Shown piece by piece: positions 29,164 through 36,834 of a stretch of DNA of 64,000 nt. Under the pieces are notes generated by a model that saw nothing but the letters and a program-made list of their open reading frames with translations, had not been told where the DNA came from and did not search any database. Position numbers and translations under genes: made by a program. Numbering within the stretch: position 1 is the stretch's first letter; each line of letters starts with the position of its first letter. The stretch comes from Alkalispirillum mobile (GTDB taxonomy: Bacteria > Pseudomonadota > Gammaproteobacteria > Nitrococcales > Halorhodospiraceae), in contig NZ_RCDA01000002.1 of the NCBI RefSeq assembly GCF_003664325.1, positions 248,001 to 312,000 of the forward strand. Direction: 5' to 3'.

Positions 29164-31161
29164 TTAGAAGCGGGTGGCCACCTTCATCCAGTATTGACGG
29201 CCCGGTTCATTGAGCGGGTCGAACCGGCCATTCGGGTCCAGATCGGGGCTACCGCCCTGGATATGCTCGCGGTACTGCTTGTCGAACACGTTGTCCACGC
29301 CGAGGGTGGCGTGGGTCTGCGGCGTAAAGCGGTGGCCGGCGTACAGCCCCAGGGTGGCGAAGCCGGGGGTCTCGCCGGTATCCACACTGTAGATGGTGCC
29401 GAAACCCTCGTGAATCCTGTCCTGGCGCTCGACTGCGCGGACCACGCCGCCACCGAACCAGCTACCGTCGTCGTAGTCCAGGCTGAGGGTGCCCTCCAGG
29501 GGCGGGGTCTGGGCCAGCGGCTCGCTGTCGCTGTCGTTGTCGGCGCGCACCCAGGCCAGCGTGGCGGTGGAGGAGAGTACGGGGGTGAAGCGGTAGGTGA
29601 GGTCTGCCTCCAGGCCGTAGTGGGTGGCGCTGATGTTGCGGGCATCGGCCTCGCCGGACTCGGCGCCGATCAGAATGTAGTTGCTGAACTCGCCGTAGAA
29701 CGCGGAGACCGTCGCAGACACCTGGTCACCGTGCCATTGGGCGCCGGCATCGAGCTGGGTGAGGCGCTCGGTCTCCAGATCGAAATCCTTCATCCGCTCC
29801 CAGAAATCCGGCGCACGCTCCGCAGCCCCCACACCGATGTTGAAGGTCAGGGGCAGGTCGGCCAGGTCCCGCTCGTAGCGGGCGAAGCCGCTCCACAGGG
29901 TGTTGTGGTCCGTGGTGCCGGGGGGGGCGCCGCCGTAAGGGGACTCTGCCTCCGCCCGGTTACGGTCCACCCGGGCACCAAAGAAGAGGTGGTCGCGCGC
30001 TGTCAGGCCGTGTTCCAGCTCGGCGTAGGCGCCGTAATCGCGGAATTCGGCGGTGTCATTGCGGGGGTAGTCGGTACTCAGCACTTCCTGCAGCGTGTTC
30101 GTACCCTCCATCGTGGTCCGACGGCCGCGGCGGTGTTCATCCTCGGTGTAATCCAGTCCTACCGTCATCCAGGTCTGGTCGGCCAGCACCAGTTCCGCAT
30201 CCACCTTGGCGCCGGTGGTGCGCCGGTCGGGAAAACTCACCGTCTGCTGGGGGGCGCTACGCAGCCGGAAGTTATCCATCACATGGTCCACGTAGCTGTA
30301 GAAGGTCTTGAATTCCACGGCCTCCAGCCAGAGGGTGATGGCCTCGCGGCGGGCTGTGAGGCTGTAGCCGGTGCGGTCGAAGGTGGTCCCATCCATCATC
30401 CGGTCGCCGTAGGCCGCCTCCGCGTCGCTGCGCTCGTAGGCAAACTCCACGTTGGTGAACTCATCCGGTGTCCAGCCGAGGATGCCGGTGCCGCTCCAGC
30501 GCTCGAATTCCGAGTGCACCTTGTCGCCGTCTCCGTCGCGGTAGTCATCCTGCGTGGAGAGCGTGCCGATGATGCGCGCGTAGCCCTCGGTACTGCCGGC
30601 GGTTACGTCGGCCATCAGGTCGGTGCGGTCGAAACGGCCCACCGTCATGCTGGCGTGGCCGGTGACGGTGGGATCGTCAAACCGCCGCGGGTCCCGCTCA
30701 AAGTCCACCACGCCGGCCAGGGTCGGGCCGAACCGAACGGTCTGCGGGCCCTTGTAGATCCTTACCCGGTCATAGCTCTCCGGGTAGATGTAGGCCGTGG
30801 GCGGGTCCATGCGCTGTCCGCAACCACCAAACACCGGGCTGCCGTCCATCAGGATGTTCAGGCGGCCGCCGCCCAGCCCGCGCAGCTCCGGGTCGCCGCT
30901 GGTGCCCCCCTTGCGGCTAGTGGTGAACCCGGGGATGGACTTGAGGAAGCTGCCGCCGTCCTGCGCCGGCAGGGGCAGGCGGCTTGTCCGCGGGTCGGTC
31001 TCAAGTTCCCCGGGGCTGGTCATGACAGGGGCGGTCACCACGATGGGGGCAAGGCTGCCCCCGGCGTCCGCCAGGGCGGGGGTACCTAGCAGGGCGGCTC
31101 CGGTGAGCAGCCCGAGTGAGATGGGGTAGGTGGCGTGGCGGGTACGGGATGACGCTGGCAT
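29164..31161 (-). CDS. TonB-dependent copper receptor (OprC/NosA-like)
   Basis: The 665-residue outer-membrane protein has a signal peptide (about 1-32), a plug domain and a 22-strand barrel ending in an aromatic residue. The plug contains G-G-C-G-Q-R-M-D-P-P-T-A-Y-I-Y-P-E-S-Y-D and K-G-P-Q-T-V, close to the conserved block of the TonB copper-receptor subfamily (OprC, NosA), including the Cys and Met region. NosA supports N2O reductase in Pseudomonas stutzeri, so copper delivery to the nos cluster downstream is a reasonable inference. AGGAG precedes the ATG. Its promoter region carries a GGTTGTA direct repeat (31180-31195). Confidence 0.86.
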   Translation of the reverse strand: MPASSRTRHATYPISLGLLTGAALLGTPALADAGGSLAPIVVTAPVMTSPGELETDPRTSRLPLPAQDGGSFLKSIPGFTTSRKGGTSGDPELRGLGGGRLNILMDGSPVFGGCGQRMDPPTAYIYPESYDRVRIYKGPQTVRFGPTLAGVVDFERDPRRFDDPTVTGHASMTVGRFDRTDLMADVTAGSTEGYARIIGTLSTQDDYRDGDGDKVHSEFERWSGTGILGWTPDEFTNVEFAYERSDAEAAYGDRMMDGTTFDRTGYSLTARREAITLWLEAVEFKTFYSYVDHVMDNFRLRSAPQQTVSFPDRRTTGAKVDAELVLADQTWMTVGLDYTEDEHRRGRRTTMEGTNTLQEVLSTDYPRNDTAEFRDYGAYAELEHGLTARDHLFFGARVDRNRAEAESPYGGAPPGTTDHNTLWSGFARYERDLADLPLTFNIGVGAAERAPDFWERMKDFDLETERLTQLDAGAQWHGDQVSATVSAFYGEFSNYILIGAESGEADARNISATHYGLEADLTYRFTPVLSSTATLAWVRADNDSDSEPLAQTPPLEGTLSLDYDDGSWFGGGVVRAVERQDRIHEGFGTIYSVDTGETPGFATLGLYAGHRFTPQTHATLGVDNVFDKQYREHIQGGSPDLDPNGRFDPLNEPGRQYWMKVATRF

Positions 31162-31434
31162 CGCTTGCTCCTGCTTCCTGGTTGTACTGGTTGTATTTCC
31201 AAGGATTGAGCAGGAAACAGGCCAACTCGATGTGATTTATTAAGCCAATGATCTATAGAATAATTTCGTTTTTAATGGGAGTGATTCGCAGTGGCAGGGC
31301 AGGTCAGGGCTGGCATCTCACACGGTGCTGTGGCAAATCACACACCGGGCTGGTGGGTGATTTGACGCGGTTCGGTTGCAGCGTCGCGCCGGACGGCGCA
31401 GCATGGCGCTATCGCTTAACGGGGAGGCAGTGTC

Positions 31435-31878
31435 ATGCAATATCTTCACACCATGGTGCGCGTCAGCGACCTCGATGCATCGCTGGATTTCTACTGCAAC
31501 AAGCTCGGGTTGGTGGAAATCAACCGCAAGGAGAGCGAGAAGGGGCGCTTCACGCTGGTCTTTCTCGCTGCGCCCGATGACGAAGAGCGGGCGCGCAGTG
31601 CCGACAAGGCCCCCATGCTGGAACTGACCTGGAACTGGGACCCGGAGACCTACACCGGCGGGCGGAACTTCGGGCACATTGCGTTCCGGGTGCCGAATAT
31701 CTACGCGCTGTGCCAGCAGCTGATGGACAGCGGCATCACCATCAACCGGCCCCCCCGTGACGGGCACATGGCCTTCGTCCGCTCACCGGACGGTATCTCC
31801 ATTGAGCTGCTGCAGGCCGGCGAGGCCCTGCCGGCCAAGGAGCCGTGGGCGTCGATGGAGAACACCGGTACGTGGTAG
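31435..31878 (+). CDS. Glyoxalase I-family VOC protein, short form
   Basis: The 147-residue protein is a glyoxalase I homologue of ordinary bacterial length: [31 protein letters not shown], and I-S-I-E-L-L-Q. Candidate metal ligands are His5, Glu63, His81 and Glu124. It probably acts on methylglyoxal-glutathione, duplicating the activity of the long gloA at 23253. A GGGGAGG precedes the ATG. It is divergent from the copper receptor. A related glutathione-conjugate substrate is possible. Confidence 0.88.
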   Translation: MQYLHTMVRVSDLDASLDFYCNKLGLVEINRKESEKGRFTLVFLAAPDDEERARSADKAPMLELTWNWDPETYTGGRNFGHIAFRVPNIYALCQQLMDSGITINRPPRDGHMAFVRSPDGISIELLQAGEALPAKEPWASMENTGTW

Positions 31879-31940
31879 CCGGGAAAAGACTACCGGCGCC
31901 ACTGCCCGGCCGGCGGTTGGCACGGTTCAGCGTTGTCGCT

Positions 31941-31958
31941 AGAATTAGGAATGATTCT
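31941..31958. promoter_or_regulatory. Palindromic metal-regulator box upstream of the Mn/Fe ABC transporter
   Basis: AGAATTAGGAATGATTCT is an imperfect palindrome with perfect AGAAT/ATTCT ends and an AATGATTCT core that resembles one half of a Fur box. It lies 32-49 bp upstream of the substrate-binding-protein start, where a metal-dependent repressor would block transcription. Which regulator (Fur or MntR type) binds is an inference. Confidence 0.45.
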
Positions 31959-31989
31959 TAAACGCGTTCTATATGGAGGTGTGCAAAGT

Positions 31990-32901
31990 ATGAACTGGGT
32001 GCGGGTGGCGGTGACGGTGGTCGTGGTGTTGGGCTTAGCGGCCTGCGGGGGGACAAACGCCTCGGATGGCGAGCGTCCGCAAGTGGTGGCGACCTTCTCC
32101 ATTCTGGGCGGCCTGGCCCGTGAGGTGGCCGGTGACGACGTGGAGATCAAGGTGCTGACCCCTGTCGGGGCCGAGGTCCACGAATGGGAGTTGATCCCCA
32201 ATAACTTCATGGCGCTGGAGCAGGCCGACCTGGTCCTCTACAACGGCTACCAGCTGGAGCAGTGGATGGGGCAGGTCCGAGCCACGGTGGGTGAAGGTGT
32301 GCCGGTGGTTCCGGTGGCCGAGGAATCAGGCTTTGAAACGCGGCCCATCGTCACCGGAGATTTCGAGGGCGACCCGGACCCGCACCTTTGGATGGACCCG
32401 CGCGCCTCGGCCGAGTACGCCCGGGTTATCGCCCGCTCTCTGTCCGAGATCCGCCCGGAAAAGGCCGACGCCTTTGAGTCACGTGCCGAGGATCTGGCCG
32501 ATCGCCTGCACGCACTGCACGAGGAACTGACCGAGGAACTCGCTGGTATCCCCGAGGGCAAGCGACTGCTGATCACCAGTGAGGCGGCCTTTGTCTACTT
32601 CGCGGATGCTTACGACTTCGTCCACGACGGGGTCTGGGGCACCAACGCCGAGACCGAGGGGTCGCCGCGTCAGATCATGCGCATCGTGGACTTGGTGCGC
32701 GAGATGGAGCCCCGCGCCATTTTCTGGGAGAGCACGATCTCCGACCGGCATGTGCGCAGCGTTGCTGATGACACCGGTGTGCGGGTGGCCGGCCCCCTCT
32801 ACGTGGACTCGCTCGGTGAGGAGGGCAGCGGCGCAGAGGATTATTTCTCCCTGATGCGGCACAATGCGCGCCTTCTGACGGAGCATCTCTCGGAGCAGTA
32901 A
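31990..32901 (+). CDS. Mn/Fe-type ABC transporter substrate-binding lipoprotein
   Basis: The 303-residue lipoprotein has signal peptide and lipobox L-A-A-C (Cys19). It belongs to the cluster A-I TroA/PsaA family. Candidate metal ligands are the His in A-E-V-H-E-W-E, the His in D-P-H-L-W-M-D-P, the Glu in I-T-S-E-A-A-F and the Asp in E-S-T-I-S-D-R. His-His-Glu-Asp is the PsaA/MntC set, whereas zinc-specific ZnuA proteins use a third His and often a His-rich loop, absent here. It would bind Mn2+ or Fe2+ in the periplasm and feed the next two genes. The ATG at 31990 follows GGAGGT. Confidence 0.88.
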   Translation: MNWVRVAVTVVVVLGLAACGGTNASDGERPQVVATFSILGGLAREVAGDDVEIKVLTPVGAEVHEWELIPNNFMALEQADLVLYNGYQLEQWMGQVRATVGEGVPVVPVAEESGFETRPIVTGDFEGDPDPHLWMDPRASAEYARVIARSLSEIRPEKADAFESRAEDLADRLHALHEELTEELAGIPEGKRLLITSEAAFVYFADAYDFVHDGVWGTNAETEGSPRQIMRIVDLVREMEPRAIFWESTISDRHVRSVADDTGVRVAGPLYVDSLGEEGSGAEDYFSLMRHNARLLTEHLSEQ

Positions 32902-32903
32902 GC

Positions 32904-33725
32904 GTGACCCCAGCCCGTGACGGGACAATTGCCGGACCGATCGCTGTCCAGGCCGACAAACTGTATGCCGCCTACGAGGGCGAGCCGGTGCTGGCGCACG
33001 TGGACGTGCGCCTGCCGGCAGGGCAGTGGACGGCGATCATCGGACCGAATGGCGCAGGCAAGTCGACCCTTTTCCGGATCCTCGTCGGATCCATGCGCCC
33101 TCTGCGGGGGCGCGTGTCCGTACTGGGGGAGTCGCCGGCACGGCAACGTCGCCGCGGTGCGATCGCCTACATGGCCCAGCAGGAGGCCATCGAGTGGGAT
33201 TTCCCGATTTCGGTCCGCGACACGGTCATGACCGGCCGCTACGGGCACATGCGCAGCGACCCGCTCTGGCGTCGGCTGATGCCGCCCAGGTTGGTCGAGC
33301 CCCGACACTGGCTGGCGGTGGACGCGGCGCTGGAGGCGGTGGACATGGCCGCGTACGCGGACCGGCCGATCGGTGCGCTGTCCGGGGGGCAGAAAAAGCG
33401 GGTCCTGCTGGCACGGGCCCTGACCCAGCAGGCCCAGGTCCTGCTGCTGGATGAACCCCTCGCCGGGGTGGACGCGGCCAGCGAGGCGTTGATCCTGGAT
33501 GTACTCGCCCGCGAACGGGCTGCCGGGCGCACCGTGGTGATGGTCACCCACGACCTGGTCAGCGCCCGCGAGTACGCAGACCAGGTGCTGCTGTTGAACC
33601 GCACGGTCATCGGGATGGGTGATCCGGAGGAGATGCTGGTGGACGAAATGCTGGCGCGGATGGCCGCCGCCGGCTGGCGGGGGCCGTCCGAGGAGCCGCA
33701 GCCGCGCCGGGAGGCCTGGCTATGA
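32904..33725 (+). CDS. Metal ABC transporter ATP-binding protein
   Basis: The 273-residue ATPase has Walker A G-P-N-G-A-G-K-S-T, Q-loop in M-A-Q-Q-E, signature L-S-G-G-Q-K-K-R, Walker B V-L-L-L-D-E-P and the H-loop V-T-H-D. It powers the Mn/Fe-type importer with the lipoprotein before it and the permease after it. The GTG start lies 2 nt after the lipoprotein stop, and the 3' end overlaps the permease start by 4 bp, so the three genes form a tight operon. Confidence 0.93.
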   Translation: MTPARDGTIAGPIAVQADKLYAAYEGEPVLAHVDVRLPAGQWTAIIGPNGAGKSTLFRILVGSMRPLRGRVSVLGESPARQRRRGAIAYMAQQEAIEWDFPISVRDTVMTGRYGHMRSDPLWRRLMPPRLVEPRHWLAVDAALEAVDMAAYADRPIGALSGGQKKRVLLARALTQQAQVLLLDEPLAGVDAASEALILDVLARERAAGRTVVMVTHDLVSAREYADQVLLLNRTVIGMGDPEEMLVDEMLARMAAAGWRGPSEEPQPRREAWL

Positions 33726-34663
33726 TCGCCTGGCTTGAAGGGGTGGGGCTGGCAGTTGTCGATGCCCTGCTGGTGGCGCTGCTGGCGCTGGTCGGGTTGC
33801 TGCCGGAGGCGCTATCAAGCCCCTTTGACTATGGGTTCATGCAGCGGGCACTGCTCACCTCCGTGCTGGTGGGGGCGGTGTGCGGCATGCTCTCCTGCTA
33901 TGTGGTGCTGAAACGGTGGTCGTTGCTGGGTGACGCCATATCCCACGCGGTGTTGCCCGGCGTGGCCATCGCCTACCTGCTGGGCTGGCCCTTTTTTATC
34001 GGGGCGTTTATCACCGGCGCACTCACCTCATTGGGGATCGGCGCTATCGAGCGCCATACCCGCATCAAGTCGGATGCGGCCATGGGGCTGATGTTTACCG
34101 CGGCGTTTGCCCTGGGCATCGTGATCATCAGCAAGATCGCCTCCAGCACCCACCTGATGCACATCCTGTTCGGTAACGTGCTGGGGGTTCAGCACTCGGC
34201 ACTCTTGCTGACCCTGGTCTCCGGCATTATCGCCTTTCTGGTGGTCTGGCTCTTCTACCGGCCGCTGCTGCTCTACACCTTTGACCCGCTGCAGGCGCAG
34301 GCGCTGGGGTTTCGTACCAGCGCCATCCATTACGGGTTGATACTGCTGCTGACGCTGACCATCGTGGCCAGCCTGGAAACCGTTGGGATCATCCTGGTGG
34401 TGGCCATGTTGATCACCCCGGGGGCCACGGCCCATCTGCTGACCGAGCGGTTGACCACGATGATGGGCCTGTCGGTGGGCGTGGGTGTGGTCTCCGCCGT
34501 GGTCGGGTTGTACCTGTCGTTTTTCTTTGACGTGGCCTCGGGCGGCGCTATCGTGCTGGTGGCCACTGCGATTTTCCTGTTAACGCTGTTGTTCGCGCCC
34601 CGCCACGGCCTGCTGGCCCGGTGGTGGCGCCGGCGCGGCGTGCCGATTACGCCCGAGCCCTGA
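33722..34663 (+). CDS. Metal ABC transporter permease (ABC-3 family)
   Basis: The 313-residue inner-membrane protein has eight or nine membrane helices and the ABC-3 family blocks G-A-V-C-G-M-L-S-C-Y-V-V-L-K-R-W-S, G-D-A-I-S-H-A-V-L-P-G-V-A and an internal A-L-G-F-R. This is the transmembrane subunit for the Mn2+/Fe2+ importer. Its ATG overlaps the stop of the ATPase gene (ATGA), so the two are translationally coupled. It converges with the MFS gene 18 bp downstream. Confidence 0.92.
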   Translation: MIAWLEGVGLAVVDALLVALLALVGLLPEALSSPFDYGFMQRALLTSVLVGAVCGMLSCYVVLKRWSLLGDAISHAVLPGVAIAYLLGWPFFIGAFITGALTSLGIGAIERHTRIKSDAAMGLMFTAAFALGIVIISKIASSTHLMHILFGNVLGVQHSALLLTLVSGIIAFLVVWLFYRPLLLYTFDPLQAQALGFRTSAIHYGLILLLTLTIVASLETVGIILVVAMLITPGATAHLLTERLTTMMGLSVGVGVVSAVVGLYLSFFFDVASGGAIVLVATAIFLLTLLFAPRHGLLARWWRRRGVPITPEP

Positions 34664-34681
34664 CCGGGCAGTTGTCACCGC

Positions 34682-35872
34682 CTAGATCTCCTTCAGTGCC
34701 TGTCGCTGCATGCGGTGCAGGGCGATCAGGCCGAGTATCGGTCCGGGCAGCAGCCACCAGATCACGTGCAGTTCCTGCGTCGCCCAGAAGTGGGTGGTCA
34801 GCGCGATCGCCGGAATGGTCATGGCGAAACCGATCGCGTTCATGATGGCCAGCGCGGCGCCCAGTCGCTCCCGCGGTGCGGTCGCGGAGGCCAGGGCAGA
34901 GAACTGCGGCGAGTCGGCGATCACCGTCAGGCCCCAGAGAGCCAGCAGCCCCAGCAGGAGCCACGGGGGCGCGGCGCCCAGTAGCGGGTAGAGCAGGCAC
35001 AGGGTGCCGGAGATGGCGAGCGTGATGCGGGCCACGTTGAAGCTGCTCAGCCAGCGGCTGATCCGCCCGCCCCAGACGCAGCCTGGGAGGCCCAGGCCGA
35101 TCACCAGGAACGCCAGCCAGGGCAGCCAGGCGGGGTCCAGGCCCAGCCGCTGGATCTCGCGTGCGACCAGGAACGGGGTCAGGGTCCAGAACGCGTACAA
35201 CTCCCAACAATGGCCGAAGTACCCGAAAGCTGACGCCCGGAAATTGTTGCGACGGAATGCCGCCAGGCCTGCCCACGGGCGGCCACCGCGGGCCGGTCCC
35301 GGAAGCTCCGGGCCGTCACCCAGTGTGAGGATCAGCCAGGCGGCTACCAGCGCCAGACCCGATGCCAGCAGTAATGGCCATTGCCAGGGGAGTTCAAACG
35401 TCGCCCCCCGCAGCAGGTGGGGCAGGGCGGTCCCGAGGGTGAGCATCCCGACCAGCCAGCCTAGAGCGGCCCCGGCATACCGGGGTGTCCAGCTGACCAC
35501 CAGCTTCATGCCCAGGGGGTAGATGCCGGCAAGGCATAACCCGGTCAGAAAGCGCGCGATCACGCCCGCCTGCAGGTCACCGGCCACCATGATGAAACCG
35601 GCGTTGATGAGGGCACCGGCAACCGCTGCCATGGCGAATAGCCGGCTGGCGCGGACGCGGTCGGCGAGGCCGGTGGTGGCGATCAGCAGGGTGCCGGTGA
35701 TAAAGCCGGCCTGCACCGCCATGGTCAGCAGCCCCAGGCCGGCATCGCTGAGATTCACGGCCTCGCCCAATGCGTGCCCAACGCCGTTTACGCTGAACCA
35801 GAGCGAGGTGCCGAAGAGTTGGGCGATGACGATAACGGCCAGGGGGTGTCGCGCCAGTTTTTCTCTGAACAT
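34682..35872 (-). CDS. Major facilitator superfamily permease
   Basis: The 396-residue protein has about twelve membrane helices and begins F-R-E-K-L-A-R-H-P-L-A-V-I-V-I-A-Q-L-F-G-T-S-L-W-F. An MFS loop motif (G-L-A-D-R-V-R-A-S-R) lies between helices 2 and 3. The substrate is not readable. It is transcribed alone on the minus strand, with the rnk leader in the divergent direction. Confidence 0.8.
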   Translation of the reverse strand: MFREKLARHPLAVIVIAQLFGTSLWFSVNGVGHALGEAVNLSDAGLGLLTMAVQAGFITGTLLIATTGLADRVRASRLFAMAAVAGALINAGFIMVAGDLQAGVIARFLTGLCLAGIYPLGMKLVVSWTPRYAGAALGWLVGMLTLGTALPHLLRGATFELPWQWPLLLASGLALVAAWLILTLGDGPELPGPARGGRPWAGLAAFRRNNFRASAFGYFGHCWELYAFWTLTPFLVAREIQRLGLDPAWLPWLAFLVIGLGLPGCVWGGRISRWLSSFNVARITLAISGTLCLLYPLLGAAPPWLLLGLLALWGLTVIADSPQFSALASATAPRERLGAALAIMNAIGFAMTIPAIALTTHFWATQELHVIWWLLPGPILGLIALHRMQRQALKEI

Positions 35873-35965
35873 TTTGGTTTTGGCGTCTCAGGGGGAGAGC
35901 CAGTCTAGCAGGATGCGGCGAAAGGTCGCATGGGCCTGGGAGCGGCGGTGCCGGGCGCCGGTCGC

Positions 35966-35994
35966 TTGCACCCGGTCTGTTAAACACGTATATC
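35966..35994 (+). promoter_or_regulatory. Sigma-70-like promoter upstream of the rnk leader
   Basis: TTGCAC (35966-35971) and TATATC (35989-35994) are separated by exactly 17 bp and match sigma-70 -35 and -10 hexamers at 4 of 6 and 5 of 6 positions. The predicted start is near 36001, just before two strong hairpins. Confidence 0.6.
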
Positions 35995-36000
35995 TGACAG

Positions 36001-36083
36001 TAGCGCGCCGCCCCGGTCCCGGGGCGGCGATTCTCATGACGCCACCAGGACCCCGGCCCCCCCAGGCCGGGGTCCTGGTTTTT
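36001..36083 (+). ncRNA. Candidate small RNA or attenuated rnk leader
   Basis: From the predicted start near 36001 the transcript would contain a perfect 9-bp hairpin (36006-36014 with 36021-36029), a short linker and then a 14-bp intrinsic terminator ending in a T-tract at 36083. No protein-coding gene lies between the promoter and the terminator, and the only neighbour upstream is on the other strand. The transcript is thus either a free RNA of about 83 nt or the terminated leader of rnk, which starts 44 nt later. It resembles no RNA family I recognise. Confidence 0.5.
36045..36083 (+). terminator. Strong intrinsic terminator upstream of rnk
   Basis: CCAGGACCCCGGCC (36045-36058) pairs perfectly with 36065-36078 around a 6-nt loop and is followed by TTTTT. 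It is the clearest Rho-independent terminator in the window. Its orientation is plus only, because no A-tract precedes it. Confidence 0.85.
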
Positions 36084-36127
36084 CTGGCTGGCTGCCAGGC
36101 GATTAAAGGATTGAGGGTGTTTATCCA

Positions 36128-36538
36128 ATGAGCACAAGACCGCCCATTTTCGTGACCAGCCGCGACGCCGATCGGCTGGATGCACTGCTGGACGCCACCT
36201 CCCCCCGGGATTGCCCGGGCAAGGCCGAACTCCAGGCCGAGGTGGACCGTGCCGAGGTGGTGGAGCCGGAGGACATGCCGCCCAACGTGGTGACGATGAA
36301 CTCGAAGGTCCGTTTCCGGGTGGTTTCGACGGGTGAGCGTTTCGAGTTGGCCCTGGTCTACCCCCGGGATGCCGGCAGCAGCGAGACGGTATCGATTCTC
36401 GCCCCGGTCGGCAGTGCGTTGCTCGGGCTTTCCGAGGGCGATGAGATCGAATGGCCGCGGCCGGGTGGCGGCAGTCTGAAAGTGCAGATCGAGAAGGTGC
36501 TGTACCAACCCGAGCGAGAGGGGGAATACCACCGCTAA
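36128..36538 (+). CDS. rnk: Rnk, nucleoside diphosphate kinase regulator
   Basis: The 136-residue protein has an N-terminal helical part and a C-terminal GreA/GreB-like FKBP-fold domain (V-V-T-M-N-S-K-V-R-F-R-V, then E-R-F-E-L-A-L-V-Y-P-R-D-A, L-A-P-V-G-S-A-L-L-G-L). Rnk binds RNA polymerase in the secondary-channel region and affects NTP pools, stress and polyphosphate-related traits in E. coli and Pseudomonas. The ATG has a modest GAGGG upstream. A promoter and terminator sit in its leader, so expression may require read-through or another start within the 44 nt between them. Confidence 0.9.
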   Translation: MSTRPPIFVTSRDADRLDALLDATSPRDCPGKAELQAEVDRAEVVEPEDMPPNVVTMNSKVRFRVVSTGERFELALVYPRDAGSSETVSILAPVGSALLGLSEGDEIEWPRPGGGSLKVQIEKVLYQPEREGEYHR

Positions 36539-36682
36539 TACCGCGTTGCCCACTGGGTTGCAAGCCGGGGCCAACCTTACTAAAAATGGGGAAGGGTGCC
36601 CTTTCCTTGGAGGGCATTACGCCCGGGGCCCGTCGCCGTGGCGGCGGGCGCAGCTTGTCTTCCCTGATCGAGGAGGTAGGTG

Positions 36683-36808
36683 ATGGCGGATAACGAGCAT
36701 TACGATGGCGACTCGAGCCCACTGATCTGGCTTCTTGCCGTGGTGGCGGTGCTTCTCATCGGCATAATGCCGGGGCTGGTCGGTCTGTTGACGCAGCTGG
36801 GGGGCTGA
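36683..36808 (+). CDS. 41-residue single-pass membrane protein
   Basis: This small ORF starts with ATG at 36683, 5 nt after a perfect AGGAGGT (36671-36677). The peptide has an acidic N-terminus (M-A-D-N-E-H-Y-D-G-D) followed by one hydrophobic helix (about residues 13-35, with I-M-P-G-L-V-G-L-L) and stops at TGA 36806-36808. Charge distribution, ribosome-binding site and position between rnk and selO support a real small membrane protein. Its function is unknown. Confidence 0.65.
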   Translation: MADNEHYDGDSSPLIWLLAVVAVLLIGIMPGLVGLLTQLGG

Positions 36809-36834
36809 CAGCGCCTGGCAGCGGCATCTCCAGG

